From assembly GCF_032854445.1 (NCBI RefSeq), contig NC_088295.1, positions 72,012,028 through 72,076,027 on the forward strand: DNA of 64,000 nt, read 5' to 3'. A program made the translations under genes and the position numbers. The first letter of the stretch is position 1. Each line of letters starts with the position of its first letter. Source of the stretch: Liolophura sinensis (taxonomy: Eukaryota > Mollusca > Polyplacophora > Chitonida > Chitonidae). Below the pieces are notes generated by a model. The model did no database searches and was not told where the DNA came from. It worked only from the letters and a program-made list of their open reading frames with translations. Positions 1 through 31,600 of this stretch are shown here, in pieces.

Positions 1-115
1 TGATCTCATATATTTATGACTTGCATTTGAATTTACCAGTGCCCCTAGATATTTGTGTAAGCATAGATTATACACAAAATTATTAGCGTTTTGTTTGGGC
101 CTTGGTTCATTGCAG

Positions 116-18191
<18,076 letters not shown>

Positions 18192-18645
18192 CAAGGGGAG
18201 TCTACATCAAGATACTGTACTTCTCACACCACAGAGGTTTTAGCAGTTTGAGTCAGCATCAAGATACTTCCCACATCAAAGAACTCGCAGCAGTCAAGTT
18301 GACATCAAGATATTATGCATCACAGAACTTGTAGGAAGAGGAGTTGACATCAATATACCATACATCATTCATTTCATATTTTTCACACCTAAAATTTTAA
18401 TATGTATTCCCAAACTCTTCTTTATATATATATGAGGACTGTACATGGGAAAATCAAGCCTTTGTAAATTGCAATGGTTATTTTATTCCTGTAAATCTTT
18501 ATGGAAGTAGTTATTTTGCAGTTTTAGGCCTTCTAAGTAAAACCCATTTTAATACAGAATTGATATTGTGTTTGAGCATGCAGATGATGTATTTGTAATG
18601 TAATCTATATGGAGATAATAAATTTCTCCTATCTACATGTGGTGT
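18192..18645 (+). other. KIF11: KIF11 3' UTR with poly(A) signal
   Basis: Sequence after the TAG at 18189-18191. It is AT-rich and holds no long frame. A canonical AATAAA lies at 18617-18622, followed by a GT-rich stretch (tgtggtgtatgttgtgatc), the usual arrangement around a cleavage site. The exact transcript end is inferred. Confidence 0.7.
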
Positions 18646-18649
18646 ATGT

Positions 18650-19717
18650 TGTGATCTCTATAACTTGTAATGATGTTGCAAGTTCGATTCCAGCTACATC
18701 TACTTTGGCAGGAGCTGAAGATGAAGTGCAACGCTTTAAATTTTTGCTTTTTCATCAGACATCTCCCATTACGTAATAAGACTGTGGACGTTTTCTTTGC
18801 TAAAATAGATCATTAACTATCTTTCTACTTGTCTGGTGTAACATTGTGTGGAAAATATTCATCCCTGGCTTATATCTTTGTCTATAGAATGTTGCAACGT
18901 CATTCATGTTTTAAACAAATGCTGTTCTTTATTTGTGGTGATTGGTCATCAACGGCTGATGAATGAACCGGGGTCACATTGACATCATGACATTACACAA
19001 TACAAGGGAAACAAGCCATGGTGTTTTCAGCAAAGAAGTAGAATAGACTATCCCATTTTGTCCTGTTCAGTACAAACTAGAAAAAAATGTTTCTAGTTTC
19101 AGATCAAAAACCTTTAGTTGAGGCGTCGCCACGTTTACTCTAGCTCTCTAATGTCGAAGGTGGTTTCCGTCAAAGCAGTAGCCCATGGCAGATGAAGTTG
19201 TGGACTTCGGTGATGAATGCCCAGGTGATAAATAACTTTCTCGGAAATATGGCAGGATATTCCTTCCATAGTTTGAACTGTTGATACAGGAAGTCATCTT
19301 TATCATTTTAACCTGTAGATACACGGCCGGGGTATTCCTACTTCAGGTCCTTGCCTCCGGAGAGGTTGTGCTGGTGATTTTGACCCCTGTTAAAATGTTT
19401 ACAAAATTACGATATGATTGTTGTACAGTTAGATTCATGCTCTTTTCTGAAACAAATGGAAATAAATGTAAGCACCACTCTAGGCTATCGCTGAACTTTA
19501 TGCTTCAGTTCTGTGGTGGTAGCTTCCAAGATGAGAGCAGTGCTGACCTAATCATTGCAGGTGTCAGAGAAAGCACCTTCGAAAACACCTAACTAAATCG
19601 TTGGAAACCATCTCAAAATAATGTCTTATGCAGTAATTGTGTGTTACATGTCACTTCATGGAGTGAATGGGTCATGGCTACATCACAGCCGCGCAATCTG
19701 ATAGTAATGCGTTTGAT
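18650..19717. other. Intergenic, no gene recognised
   Basis: AT-rich sequence after the KIF11 poly(A) site. A short ATG frame at 19184-19223 (MADEVVDFGDECP) ends at a weak donor-like gtgata, but no continuing exon was found. Nothing else is supported. Confidence 0.5.
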
Positions 19718-20022
19718 TGGAGTGAGTGCTTGGGGTTTAACGTCGTACTTGACAACTTTTCAGTTCTATAATGACAAAGGAATCCTTAGAGTGCATGTAA
19801 TGTGCCTCCTTGTTGCAGGAATGATTTCCATCGCTCTTTGATCTGGTGCTGCTTCACTGAAACGCCTTATCCAAGGCAAGTAAGCCTTTCCGCCCGAGCC
19901 ATCATACTGATATGGGTCAACTTCCTCTTTTAAGGTCTTAGTTGTGATTTGACCCAGGATTGACCCTGGATCTACCACTCCCAATGCAGATGCTCCACCA
20001 GCTGTGCTATCGGGGCCGGTTC
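19718..20022 (-). mobile_element. SINE family B, reverse orientation
   Basis: Starts gagtgagtgcttggggttta acgtcgtac (reverse complement of the family tail) and ends with the tRNA-like head gctgtgctatcggggccgg. Body matches the copies at 16503 and 50165 with small deletions. Confidence 0.88.
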
Positions 20023-21139
20023 GTTAGATTGGATGAATTCCTCAAGATGTTTGCCTTGATTCACACCAGTCATTTGTGGAGGAGTCATTTGGTTCCAGAT
20101 GCTATTTAGGGAAATCTCATTAAAATAATAAAGTATGATACTTTTTAGGCAGCTTGAGAATCCTGTTTTCCAGTGAAATATGTTTTGACCTGTAAATGCT
20201 GGTTCACAGTACATCTGCATTACCCTAATTCAGCCTTGTCAATCACCTATGCAACCAATATTATGAAATTTTCAGAGAACTGATGCGTAGAGTAAAAAAT
20301 TCGCAGTTTTGTGACCCTTGTATCTCAGAATGACACCAACAAATCGTTTTTAGCATGATTTTCGTAACTGTATACATAAATTCCACTGACAAAAGTGCCT
20401 TAGTGGTTGAAGATTCCATTGAGAGAAATGTCATGCAGTTTTCAACACAACAGCCTTTTTCGTATACACATGTAGTATAATTTTCCGTTTGAGTGGTAAA
20501 GCAAATTTTTGCATGTTAATAGGCACATTTAAATGAAATTTATTCAACTTTGATCTTCTGATTATGACAATTATTTATGTTAGGTGGTTTTTCCAACATC
20601 AAATGTTATTTGTTCAGGCAAATGTCCCTTAAATATGAATAAAAAATCCAGGTGAACATGTGAAGAGGTTGAAAAAATACGGTACCGGCTTGTCAGTTAC
20701 TTATCAGGTTATGTGGAGCGTGAATGAATTTACAAACGGGATCTCTTCCATACCAATGGCTAACATTAGTATACAAGTGTATGTTAGAAGAAAGCAAGAA
20801 TATAAAAGATAAATATTTTAAACTTTGATGTATGCTTTGCTTTTCCTTGTATACTGAGTGAGCTTACGAGGCTTTGCTTTGTACAACCTGATAGAGTACG
20901 ATCCTAAAACATTTACATGCTGAATTTCATGGATGAGTTCTTATTTGTTGTACAATGTCATACTCATACAGTTTAATATGAGGAGGAAACTGGAGTGCCG
21001 GGGATGAACTTATTGTCAAAGACACTGATTAACTTTCCCATGTGACGTGCAAATATAAACACCATATTGTAGAACAAGTAGTCTCCCAAATTTGCCGACA
21101 CAAACATTGTCAATTGCTTACTGTCACCAGGAGATGAGG
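20023..21139. other. Intergenic, nothing recognised
   Basis: No frame, RNA or repeat recognised. A phrase near 20985 (aggaggaaactggagtgccg) resembles a central SINE motif but is too short to call. Confidence 0.4.
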
Positions 21140-21466
21140 AGTGAGTGAGTGCTTGGGGTTTAACGTCGTACTCAACAATTTTTCAGTCATATGACGAAGG
21201 AATCCTTAGGGTGCATGTATGTGTAATGTGCCTCCTTGATGCAGGACGGATTTCCACCGCTCTTTTATTTAGTGTTGCTTCACTGAGACGACTTACCGAA
21301 GGCAAGTAATCCACCCCGCCCTAGCCATTATACTGATATGGGTCAACCAGTCGTTGCAATGTTTTAGGAAGTTACAACTTCCTCTTTTCAAGTCTTAGGT
21401 GTGACTCGATCCTGGATCTACCGGTCCCGAAGCGGACGCTCTACCAACTGTGCTATCCGGGCAGGT
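21140..21466 (-). mobile_element. SINE family B, reverse orientation
   Basis: Tail gtgagtgcttggggtttaac gtcgtactcaac at the left; head ctctaccaactgtgctatcc gggc at the right. Same internal order as the other family B copies. Confidence 0.9.
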
Positions 21467-22214
21467 CCCAAGAGACGAGGATATAGTTCATGTAATATGA
21501 AATAATTCAAAATGATAGGAATGACGTCAACACGTGTCTATCCAATAACCTGCACATCTCGCTCCAAAACAACTATCATGACTGATACACTGCACCTCCC
21601 GTCTTTGTGACTCAAATATCAACCAAAAAGGTTTCCAGTGCCATGTTCACGAAATGGAATGTTCTCAAAGAATCTAAAAAACAACAATGTTACAATGTAT
21701 ATTGTAATTTTTTTTATTGACAAAAGCGCCAGTATAACTTGTAATTTTGTAATTAGTTTCATAGCACTTAATTACGGTCTTTGACCACTTATGGCACAGT
21801 TCAGTGCAGTACACATGTACACAGGGTCGAGCCCTCTTGCTGAAGTACAGGTAGCCCACAGCTCAAACACAGGAGAGTCCTCACACTAATACCCACACCT
21901 GGTCCTAACACACCTGTCCCAGAGAAGTTGTAATGGCTCAAGCTGGACATGGTCATTCTGATCAATTTCATTCAGCACTGGTTATCCCAAGAAATAAATA
22001 CTGTCCAGAAATCCCTGTGTACACCAGTCTTTCTGGTAGTCCTCTGGATTCCAATCAAAACTGCAACACAATCACCCAAAGTCAACTTTATACTTAAAAC
22101 AGTGGACAAGTCAATCACAACACAATCACTCACCTCATATTTAGGCAGAAAATCTGTCACTATCTCTACAGTTCTATAAGACTTAGCAATTAAACAATTT
22201 AGTACAATTAGTTG
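21467..22214. other. Intergenic gap downstream of CCT5
   Basis: Between a SINE and the CCT5 poly(A) region. Short frames on both strands lack recognisable domains or splice context. No feature supported. Confidence 0.4.
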
Positions 22215-22633
22215 AACTGTCTGCGTCTTACGTATTTATTTTATTCAGCTTTAATAAACGCACAGCCCTTTGCCAGTTACATCGTAACTGATAAACCTTC
22301 TGGCGTAAGGTCACAGCTAAACCACTACTCCTGTGGAATGTCTCTTGACTGTATCCAATAATAAACAGGCTATAACCAACTGATCAATTCCACTGTCTAC
22401 ACCTGTGATTTTCATCAGGCTGGACACTTAGCACCCTAGTGGGTGGAATCTACTACTGCTTCTTTCACAATACAGCTGAAGCATTGTCGATTTGGCCTTA
22501 AGCCAGAATGGGAGACTCAAGGAGCAGCTACACAGAAGGTCTAAATGACAGTACAACGCCTCGTCTTCTGTGACTTTGGAGTGCGTGTGCTTCATATATG
22601 TTTTATGAGCACATATACATTGATAATTGAGAC
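22215..22633 (-). other. CCT5: CCT5 3' UTR, predicted
   Basis: Downstream part of the predicted last CCT5 exon, whose acceptor is at 22637-22638 after a strong pyrimidine tract. Two overlapping AATAAA signals on the minus strand lie at 22235-22240 and 22240-22245. The transcript end is inferred. Confidence 0.5.
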
Positions 22634-25600
22634 CTACTAAAAGAAAGGACAAATGAGTTAACAGCTCTGGACTGTCTTGATACAGATGGGAAGGAGTTGT
22701 ACCACTTGCCCATTGTTCACATTACACATCTATACATGTACTTACCATGTCCGCTCCTCCTCTGATGTCATCTATCTTGAGAATCATGCGAGTGAGCTGT
22801 ACGGCTAACATGATCTGAGCCCTCTTTGATGACAAGGTTTCCAGTACATTCTGACTCTTCATGTCTGCAACAGGCAAAACAAACCTTCAATAGCCTGGCA
22901 CACTAGACAGGGCTACCATAGAAGGATTCCTTTACTTTCTTGTTATAAATTGACTAGGATGTGAAACAGTCTGATTTTATCACAGAACAACAATGGACAC
23001 GTTTTACCTAAAGTGCTGTAGTGTATGAAGCCAATTTAACGGAAGATCTTGACATCTTGGCAAACTGAAGATCTTGGCATCTTGGCAAACTGAAGATTTC
23101 TATCTTGTTCACATCTTTGACCTATTTCACAATTAAAAGTGCCTAACAATACTCTTTTTAATCTGCTAAATGCAAAGCATTAATCCATTTAAGCAATACA
23201 CAATGGATTTGTCAACAAACTATCAACCTTGGTCTGAGCCTTTTTCTTTTCTTTGATCAGATTAACAAGTCACAAAACAACCCTCAAACTTGTGTTGACA
23301 TGACATTAGTCCCATCTGATAACATGCATCTCCTTCTAATGCGACAATTTCACACTGCATGAATTTCACTCTGAGCTGTATATTTAGAGATCACTCACCA
23401 GCACTTCCTTTGTTCAGGCAGTCAATTCCTAGTTTGGGGTTGTTTTCTTTGACCTGACGAGACTTGATGTCAGCCAGCGTGTGGATAGGAGGTAAGCCAC
23501 TGTTCTCAGCTAGTGCCAGAGGGATGGCCTCCAGGGCTTCAGAGAATGACCTCATGGCATACTGCTCCAAGGTGGAGATCTGCAGGAGAGAATTTAAAAC
23601 TATCGTGTAAGTAATCTTATTTGCACTGATGAAAGAAGGAAATTTTAAAAAGTCATATACAGTATCTTGGAGAGCACAAGTACCAGAAAACTGAAAATAC
23701 GGTCTTTCGAGTGGCACTTAGAAACTTGCGGCCAAATTGTGTTACAAAACAAGCCAGCTCTCTGGTGAATAGAGACATCTGTATTTCTTGATGGTTCGGT
23801 TTCTTACACCAATAAGGTAGTAAGCTTTAATGGACAAAAAGAAATAGTACATGTACATATCTGGGATTCACATGCGAATCCTGCAGAGCAAAGTAAAACA
23901 AAACATCTGCTATGTCAAGGCAATATATGCAGAGAAAAAGCAAAGTATAATCAACCACCAACATGCAGCCCATAGTAATTTTATCAAGATTTTAAGACGT
24001 ATTTAACATTTGTAACAGTAACTAGGAATTTGGGTGGCAAAAAATATGATGAACAGCCAGCCAGCACTTGCTAACTAATAGCATTTACCTATGCATCTGC
24101 AAGTACTTTCAAGTGCCCAACCTCCAATATGATAGCCTTGTTCGCTTTAAGTGTCTAGATATGCTACAGAGCTACACTGTGAAAGCACTTGGGACTTAGT
24201 AACCAATTGATTTGATGTATTTTCTTCCATGTAACTAACGTACTTCTGAAACATCCTTACATTCACTAAACTTGTAGCTATTCTTTCAGTGCCAAAGTCT
24301 GGTAATATCAGACTTAACAATGATTAGAAAGCCTAATTTTCTCTTGCACAAAATCCTGGCCCATAAAATGAATGAAATCACATATGGGAATCCTGAAGTG
24401 CTTACGTGTACCCTTGTACCCAGACTTTTACATTGTCTTCCAACACTTGACTGTTTCTGGGTAGAGCGGGGTATTCAGAATTGTCACAACATTTTGACAT
24501 TTGTATCAGGCTGGTATGGCTTAACTCAGAACTTCCTCCTTCGGAGGCAAGACATTTCAACTTGGCTAAGGTAGTATGGTTATGGAAACTGATTTTATAT
24601 GAGTTTCTTATTTATGCCATGCCATACTCGAATGTTGTTTATTTATACACTGACAAGCAGTGCTGTGGGTGAAGGAAACTGGAGTGCTCAGAGTAAACCA
24701 GCAAGCTTGGCTAGTTACAAACTTGCCCATCGGTCACCTATACTATACTGGTGGAAAGCAAATAGTCCACAGCAAACTTTAAACAACTTATGGATGGATC
24801 CAACACATCTGATGTCCCACCACCCCTTCTCGTGACATTACTTTTCATTCCATTCCTGGTGAGGGCACTTGTCACAGGACGTCCATGCGTGGAACATCGG
24901 GTTGATCTATACGATACATTACTGTTTATGATTGGTCAATTGCGTGCTCTTAGTTGATAATTCAGAAAAACTGATTGCCACCAAGACGTCTAGAACATCA
25001 GACAGAGGGATATCTAATTTCCCTGTCCACGAATGGGATATATCCAACTTCACTTCACACCCGACGATTGGAAGACCAGCACTTTACCTACTGTCACGAC
25101 CCACTCCCATTATGGAGAGTTTATTTAATTTGATTAATGCCATATTCAAGAATTTTTCACATACACGATCGACATTGTGGAAGAAAGCGGTGTGTCTGAG
25201 GTAAACAAGACAACCACCAAAATCATGCTCACTTATGTATCTATTCAAATGCAATTTCACAACCTATTACCCTTTTTTTCTTGTCACATCTTTGGGGTAC
25301 TAGTCCATGTATAAATGTTGCAGACCCTTCTAGAGTTCTCTTTATGCGACATTTTCCTTTCACTTAACTAAAAATACTTCTGATACACACCTAATTTAAC
25401 ACCTACACCTGTAGCTTTCCTTTCAGTGCCAGAGTCTGGAAAAAAACTGACCCGACAATGATTAGGAAGCTATTTTCTATAGCACAAAATCCTGGCCCAC
25501 AAAATGAATTGAAATCACTTGTGGGAATCCTGTAGTGCTTTTGTGTAAACTTTCAATAGTCTCATCATTTATTACCAGTAGTCAGCCAGTGAACAGGTAA

Positions 25601-28600
25601 GCTCAGCTGCCACGCCCTCATAGACCACCCTGTTGTCCCTCACATTGTTTCTGATGACATCCCCCCCATTCACCTGGTATGCAGCCTTACTGACAGCCAG
25701 TGAGCAGGTAAGCTCAGCTGCCTTGCCCCCACAGACCACCCTGTTGTCTCTCACAATGTTTCTGATGACATCCCCCCCATTCACCTTGACTGCAGCCTTA
25801 CTGACAGCCAGTGATCAGGTAAGCTCAGCTGGCCCACAACCACTATGTTTTTGATGATATCCCCCCACTCACCTTGTCTGCAGCCTTACTGACAGCCAGT
25901 GAGCAGGTAAGCTCAGCTGCCCCACCCTCACAGACCACCCTGTTGTCCCTCACTATGTTCCTGATGACATCCCCCCCATTCACCTGGTATGCAGCCTTAC
26001 TCACAGCCAGTGAGCAGGTAAGCTCAGCTGCCCCACCCCCATAGACCACCCTGTTGTCCCTCACTATGTTCCTGATGATATCCCCCACTCACCTTGTCTG
26101 CAGCCTTACTGACAGCCAGTGAGCAGGTAAGCTCAGCTGCCCCGCCCCCATAGACCACCCTGTTGTCCCTCACTATGTTCCTGATGATATCCCCCACTCA
26201 CCTTGTCTGCAGCCTTACTCACAGCCAGTGAGCAGGTAAGCTCAGCTGCCCCACCCCCATAGACCACCCTGTTGTCCCTCACTATGTTCCTGATGATATC
26301 CCCCACTCACCTTGTCTGCAGCCTTACTGACAGCCAGTGAGCAGGTAAGCTCAGCTGCCCCGCCCCCATAGACCACCCTGTTGTCCCTCACTATGTTCCT
26401 GATAACACAGATCGCATCATGTATACTTCGCTTAGCCTCCTCCACAATCTGAAAATCAGAAATGAAAGACCATTTTAAAAGGCGTATATAAATTAATTGT
26501 TTAGATATTCTGTAAATCATTGCCAAAAAGAGTATCTGGTTGCCGAGTATTCACTTGGCTTTAGGTTTTTCCAGGATTGGCCTACTGAATGTCTGATTGG
26601 TGTTGCACTAGTGTACTTGAACATTTTTCACATACACCAGCAATCGGAGTCATGGGTGGAGAAAACCAGTTTGCCCCGAGTAAACCACCAGATGTTGACA
26701 CTAAAAGGGTAAAGACCAGATTGCCTTCACATCAGCTCAATGTGTTATATCCCATATAGGCAAAAGGAAAGTAGTCTCCACAGAACCTCATGCTCCTTCA
26801 CCTCGGCTCAATGTATTATATCCCATATAGGCAAGAGGAAATTGGTCTCCACAGAACCTCATGCTCCTTCACCTCGGCTCAATGTGTTATATCCCATATA
26901 GGCAAAAGGAAAGTAGTCTCCACAGAACCTCATGCTCCTTCACCTCGGCTCAATGTGTTATATCCCATATAGGCAAAAGGAAAGTAGTCTCCACAGAACC
27001 TCATGCTCCTTCACCTCGGCTCAATGTGTTATATCCCATATAGGCAAGAGGAAATTGGTCTCCACAGAACCTCATGCTCCTTCACCTCGGCTCAATGTGT
27101 TATATCCCATATAGGCAAGAGGAAATTGGTCTCCACGGAACCTCATGCTCCTTCACCTCGGCTCAATGTATCATATCCCATATAGGCAAGAGGAAAGTGG
27201 TCTCCACAGACCCTCATGCTCCTTCACCTCTGCTCAATGTATTATATCCCATATAGGCAAGAGGAAAGTGGTCTCCACAGAACCTCATGCGAGACCATCT
27301 GAAATGTCCTACTGGATTCTTTATTGTCATCAAAGCCATGAGGATCTAGGCAGGGATAGTATCAATACATCCTAGGAGACAACAATCTTACAACATCCCA
27401 CCCAATAATGAATGCACATTCACACGACTCACCATTTTGTTTCCTCCCCGGATGAACACAGTGACAGCCCTGGAATTCTTGCACTCCTCGATGACCAGCA
27501 TTTTGTCCTTCGTCGTACCAAAGGTTAGTTCTCTCACAATACCAGCTTTTCCTAATTTCTCAGCTGTCAACTCTTCAAATCTTGGTACAATACGACCTCC
27601 TGTTGCTATGGCAATCAACTAAATACAAAATAAAAGTAGTTTAGGCCAGGAAAAACAAGGTGGAGACAGCTTTTCCATGAATCTTGGCTCAAGCCAGAGA
27701 GTACTCAAGACTTGATGAATGATCCGACATTATCAAAATGCTGTAGCTGAAAGAAAGGTTAAATCCCCAACAAAGAAATGATGCATTTCTATGTGTTATC
27801 AATACAATAAAATTAAGTAAATTAATACAGTAACCTGGCCAAACTAGTCAGGGATGATTACACTCAAGGCAACTGTTGTGAGCTCACCTCTATTTCTGGT
27901 CCCCCAACCCACCGTACTGCAGGCAGCTCTCTCTGCAACAGTAAGTGGTTGGCCTCATCGTCAAATCCCCACTGACAGATGACTAGGTTAGCCCCAGTCT
28001 CCTTCACCTGTTCAATTGCAGAAGAGAAAAACGTCTTCACTTGGTACCACAGGAATAACTGACAACACTGTATGCTGAAGCACTGTTTGTTATTAAGATT
28101 TACAATACTGGAAGTGTATTAAGACACTATGAAATACATAAATATCACGAAAGAAATGCTAGAATGAAAACAAAACCTAAAATAACAGTAGTGAAATGTT
28201 GACCCTCCTTCGTAGAGCCTATTCACGCGAGCTGACAGACTAAGATTGAGAGGTCATTAATTTAGCATGATTCTGGCCTTACTAGTAAATCAGGTGTCAC
28301 TGTAAGGAATTCGGTCATGCAACAGTACAATAAAACTCATCGGCAAAAGATAACTCCTATACTTTGCGCAAAATTACAACTAACGCAAACACTTAAAATA
28401 TTTGAAGAACTCAAAATACAAATGGCACGTCTGTACAATTGTAGAGACACATTGCAGTTATATTAAAGTAAAAGAAAGTTAATATATGAATTAAGTAGTT
28501 GTCTATATAGTCGTATAGACTACTGAAAACTATGCGTAAAAATACTTTCATTCATTTTTTCAGATTTTTTTAAGAGTGTTGAGGGTCATTCAGATATTTA

Positions 28601-31600
28601 AATACGATGAGCCATATTAATGGTATCTAGAAACTCTGATGTCACATTCCTGATGTTCACCAGAAGAAAGGAATTTTATGGAGTATTATTTCACTAATCC
28701 TTTACATATAGGTAAAGAGAGTTATTCTAACATTCAGTGTTGGAATTAGAGTTGGAAAAACTTCATGTGAGGTCAGAGTTCCTAAACTCTGATAGTATGG
28801 CCCATACAGCCCACCTTAGAATTCAAATGATTTCACGCCTTTAACTCTCTTCACAAAAATCTAAAAAAATAAATTAAAGTATATTTACGCATAGTTTTAA
28901 GTGGTCTATTTAGCCTGCTTTGATGTTCAGAGGTCTCTATCTTCAAGTGCCTAACATATCATTGAAAACAACACTGCTGCTAGAAATTTGCTGAATTTAT
29001 TATAAACCACTCTTACCTGACGAATCATACTTTCAAATTTTTCTGTTTCATATTCCCTAAGCTTCTTGTAATCTTCTACACTGGTGATATCCAGCTTGTG
29101 CTTTGTTTTGGGTTTTGGTGGTTCAAATGGACAGGTCAATATGGCTAGCTTTGCATCTTTCACTTGCTGTGAACAGAAAAACATGCACTGCTCAGAACAT
29201 TGCATCATGAAATCAAATCCAGAGTAAGACAAAGAGAAACACTATTGGGTTTCTTTAACAGTTTGGTATATACTACAACGAAGCTAACATAAGTGCTATT
29301 GGAATGAAATAAGCTTTATTCATGGTGATGTTTTCGTCTAGTATTTGTACAGTGAACATAACGGTTGGCAAATGCCGTTTGCTGAAAGCTTTTCTGGGAT
29401 GTAAATTCTTTGATGGAATTACAAAAGATCACTAAAACCTGGCTGCCTTGATGTTTTCCCAATATAGTACATCAATACTGAGCTTTAGTAAAGTTAGACT
29501 GTTTACTGATCCCAGAGGTAGTGCTTTACCTTAGGCATTTGTGGATGGCTCATGTCTTTGTCTACGACCACCCCCTTGACTAACATGGTATCTTCCAGCT
29601 TGCCTCCTACTTTACCCTCCACCTTGATCAGCTCAAAATCCACATCTTTCCTCTCCAGATCTGCCACACACAGTATCGCATTGACAGCAATCTCTGCCAT
29701 TTGCCGGTGACACCGGTTTATACTGCAATTAAATAGCTTTATTGATTACATGGATAACAACTATTCAATATTTATTCACTTACAGCACAACATTCAGGTT
29801 TATGGGTGAAACAACCAGGTAGAGCTTGAGAAAGTCTGGGGAAAATCAAGAGGTCTTAACCCATATTTTAATTTTATAAACTGATCTGAAAAGCTCAGGA
29901 TACATGTTCTATAACTGGTAAAGACATTTTGAGATATTTTAAAATCCCATAATAAAAATACATGTACATACATACAACAGACAACCAGCTCCGGCAAACT
30001 CAAATGTGTATATTCTATGTAAAATAGGGACTAATTTCATTTAAGATCTACAACTTGAAATGACTGATGTCCTGTTTTTCTATGGTCAATCGCAACTGTT
30101 GTAACATAACCTTTATACTGCATATTCTTTTATCAGTTCTCACAATTTCATGCTCCAAAAACAAATTTTGCATAATGTCATAGCTGCTGTTGTGTAGGAA
30201 AGGAGGTAATTTATAGGACGCCTATTTAGATTTTACGCGAAACAAATTTAATGGCATTAGGATCTAATGACCAACCCCAACATCTTGTCATTAACATATA
30301 GTACCGGTGTCTAAAGACACCTGACAGAATGCTCTAACCGAAGTCAACAGTCTCCTTGTCCCATGTCTGGCTTGGGGTTTTCCAGTCTTTCTTTACAACA
30401 ATCCCATTCATACCATAAAAGCACTTCAACAAAAGCTACATGTAACAGAATACACAGGTCTTACATCTTTGAGCCCAGAGTGGTCATTGCTAGCTGGATA
30501 AGTGGTTCTGTGTTCTTCTGATCAATGGCAAAGGTTTCGCTCACAGTTCCCAGGTGATCAATAGCAACCTTTGCTGCCATTTCATATCCGTCTGCTATTC
30601 TGATTGGATGAATTCCTCTGTCCAATAGCTTCTCTGCTTGTTCTAGCAATGCTCCAGCCAGCACTACAACAGTTATCAGAATCATTTGTATGCGAAGGTA
30701 TTTTGTTCAAGAAAACAAGCACAAAGTTCGTATTCAGCTGTAATAAATCCAATTCAAGATTTTAAAGATTTGACTTTTATGTATTTTAGTCACCCTAAAA
30801 AAATTTCATTTATATGATGACGGTCTTGGCAGAACAGCAGAGGAAATCACTGTGCATCACCAGGTACCATCCAAGTTTCATATCAGATGCAAGGCCAAAA
30901 CCATGCCAACAGGAAGGTAATAATGACTGCTCTCCATTCACAGTACACTGTGTACATTTTAACCATACACAGTAACAGAACTTTATGATAACCTTGGCTA
31001 TCTGGCACGAGATTTTGTTCGACTCCATTTGTAGCCATATTCTGAAAGTGATATTTTGGATTCCAAAGACAAAAGAGAAATGCATCTTAAATTTCAACTT
31101 ACCAACAACACCTGTGGTCCCATCCCCAATTTCATCATCCTGTGACTTTGAGAGCTGGACCATGAGTTTAGCTATCTGATGGTCCACATCCATCTGATTC
31201 AGTATGGTGGCTCCATCATTGGTGATGGTTAGTTCCCCATCTGGACTCACCATCATCTTATCCAGACCCTTAGGCCCTAATGATGTCTTTAGAACGTCTG
31301 ACACTATCTTAGCAGCTAGAATGTGAGACTAAACAAAAAAAAAACAAACAAAAAAAACATGTTGCAACTATAATATTTCAAATTTAGCTAATGTGTTATA
31401 ATTCAGTTATAATGTACCCTCTGTACCAGTATCCGTCTGTGTATTAGTGTTACGTATTAAAAAAACATGTTAAGAGTTTTCAGCAGTCCCTTTCAGTTTT
31501 TTAATGCTCTGACTTGTCCAGTTTGGCTATGGTTTCTACATAGTTTTAGTTATAAATTAACCAGAGGCCTCTTGCACAATGCGATCATTGCTTAAGTTCA

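Noticed and set aside
19184-19223. First coding exon MADEVVDFGDECP with donor-like gtgata
   Set aside because: No recognisable downstream exon before the convergent CCT5 gene, and the donor is weak.
26790-27375. Six overlapping 60-codon frames starting MLLHLGSM
   Set aside because: Produced by the 71-bp minisatellite in a CCT5 intron; each ends after one unit.
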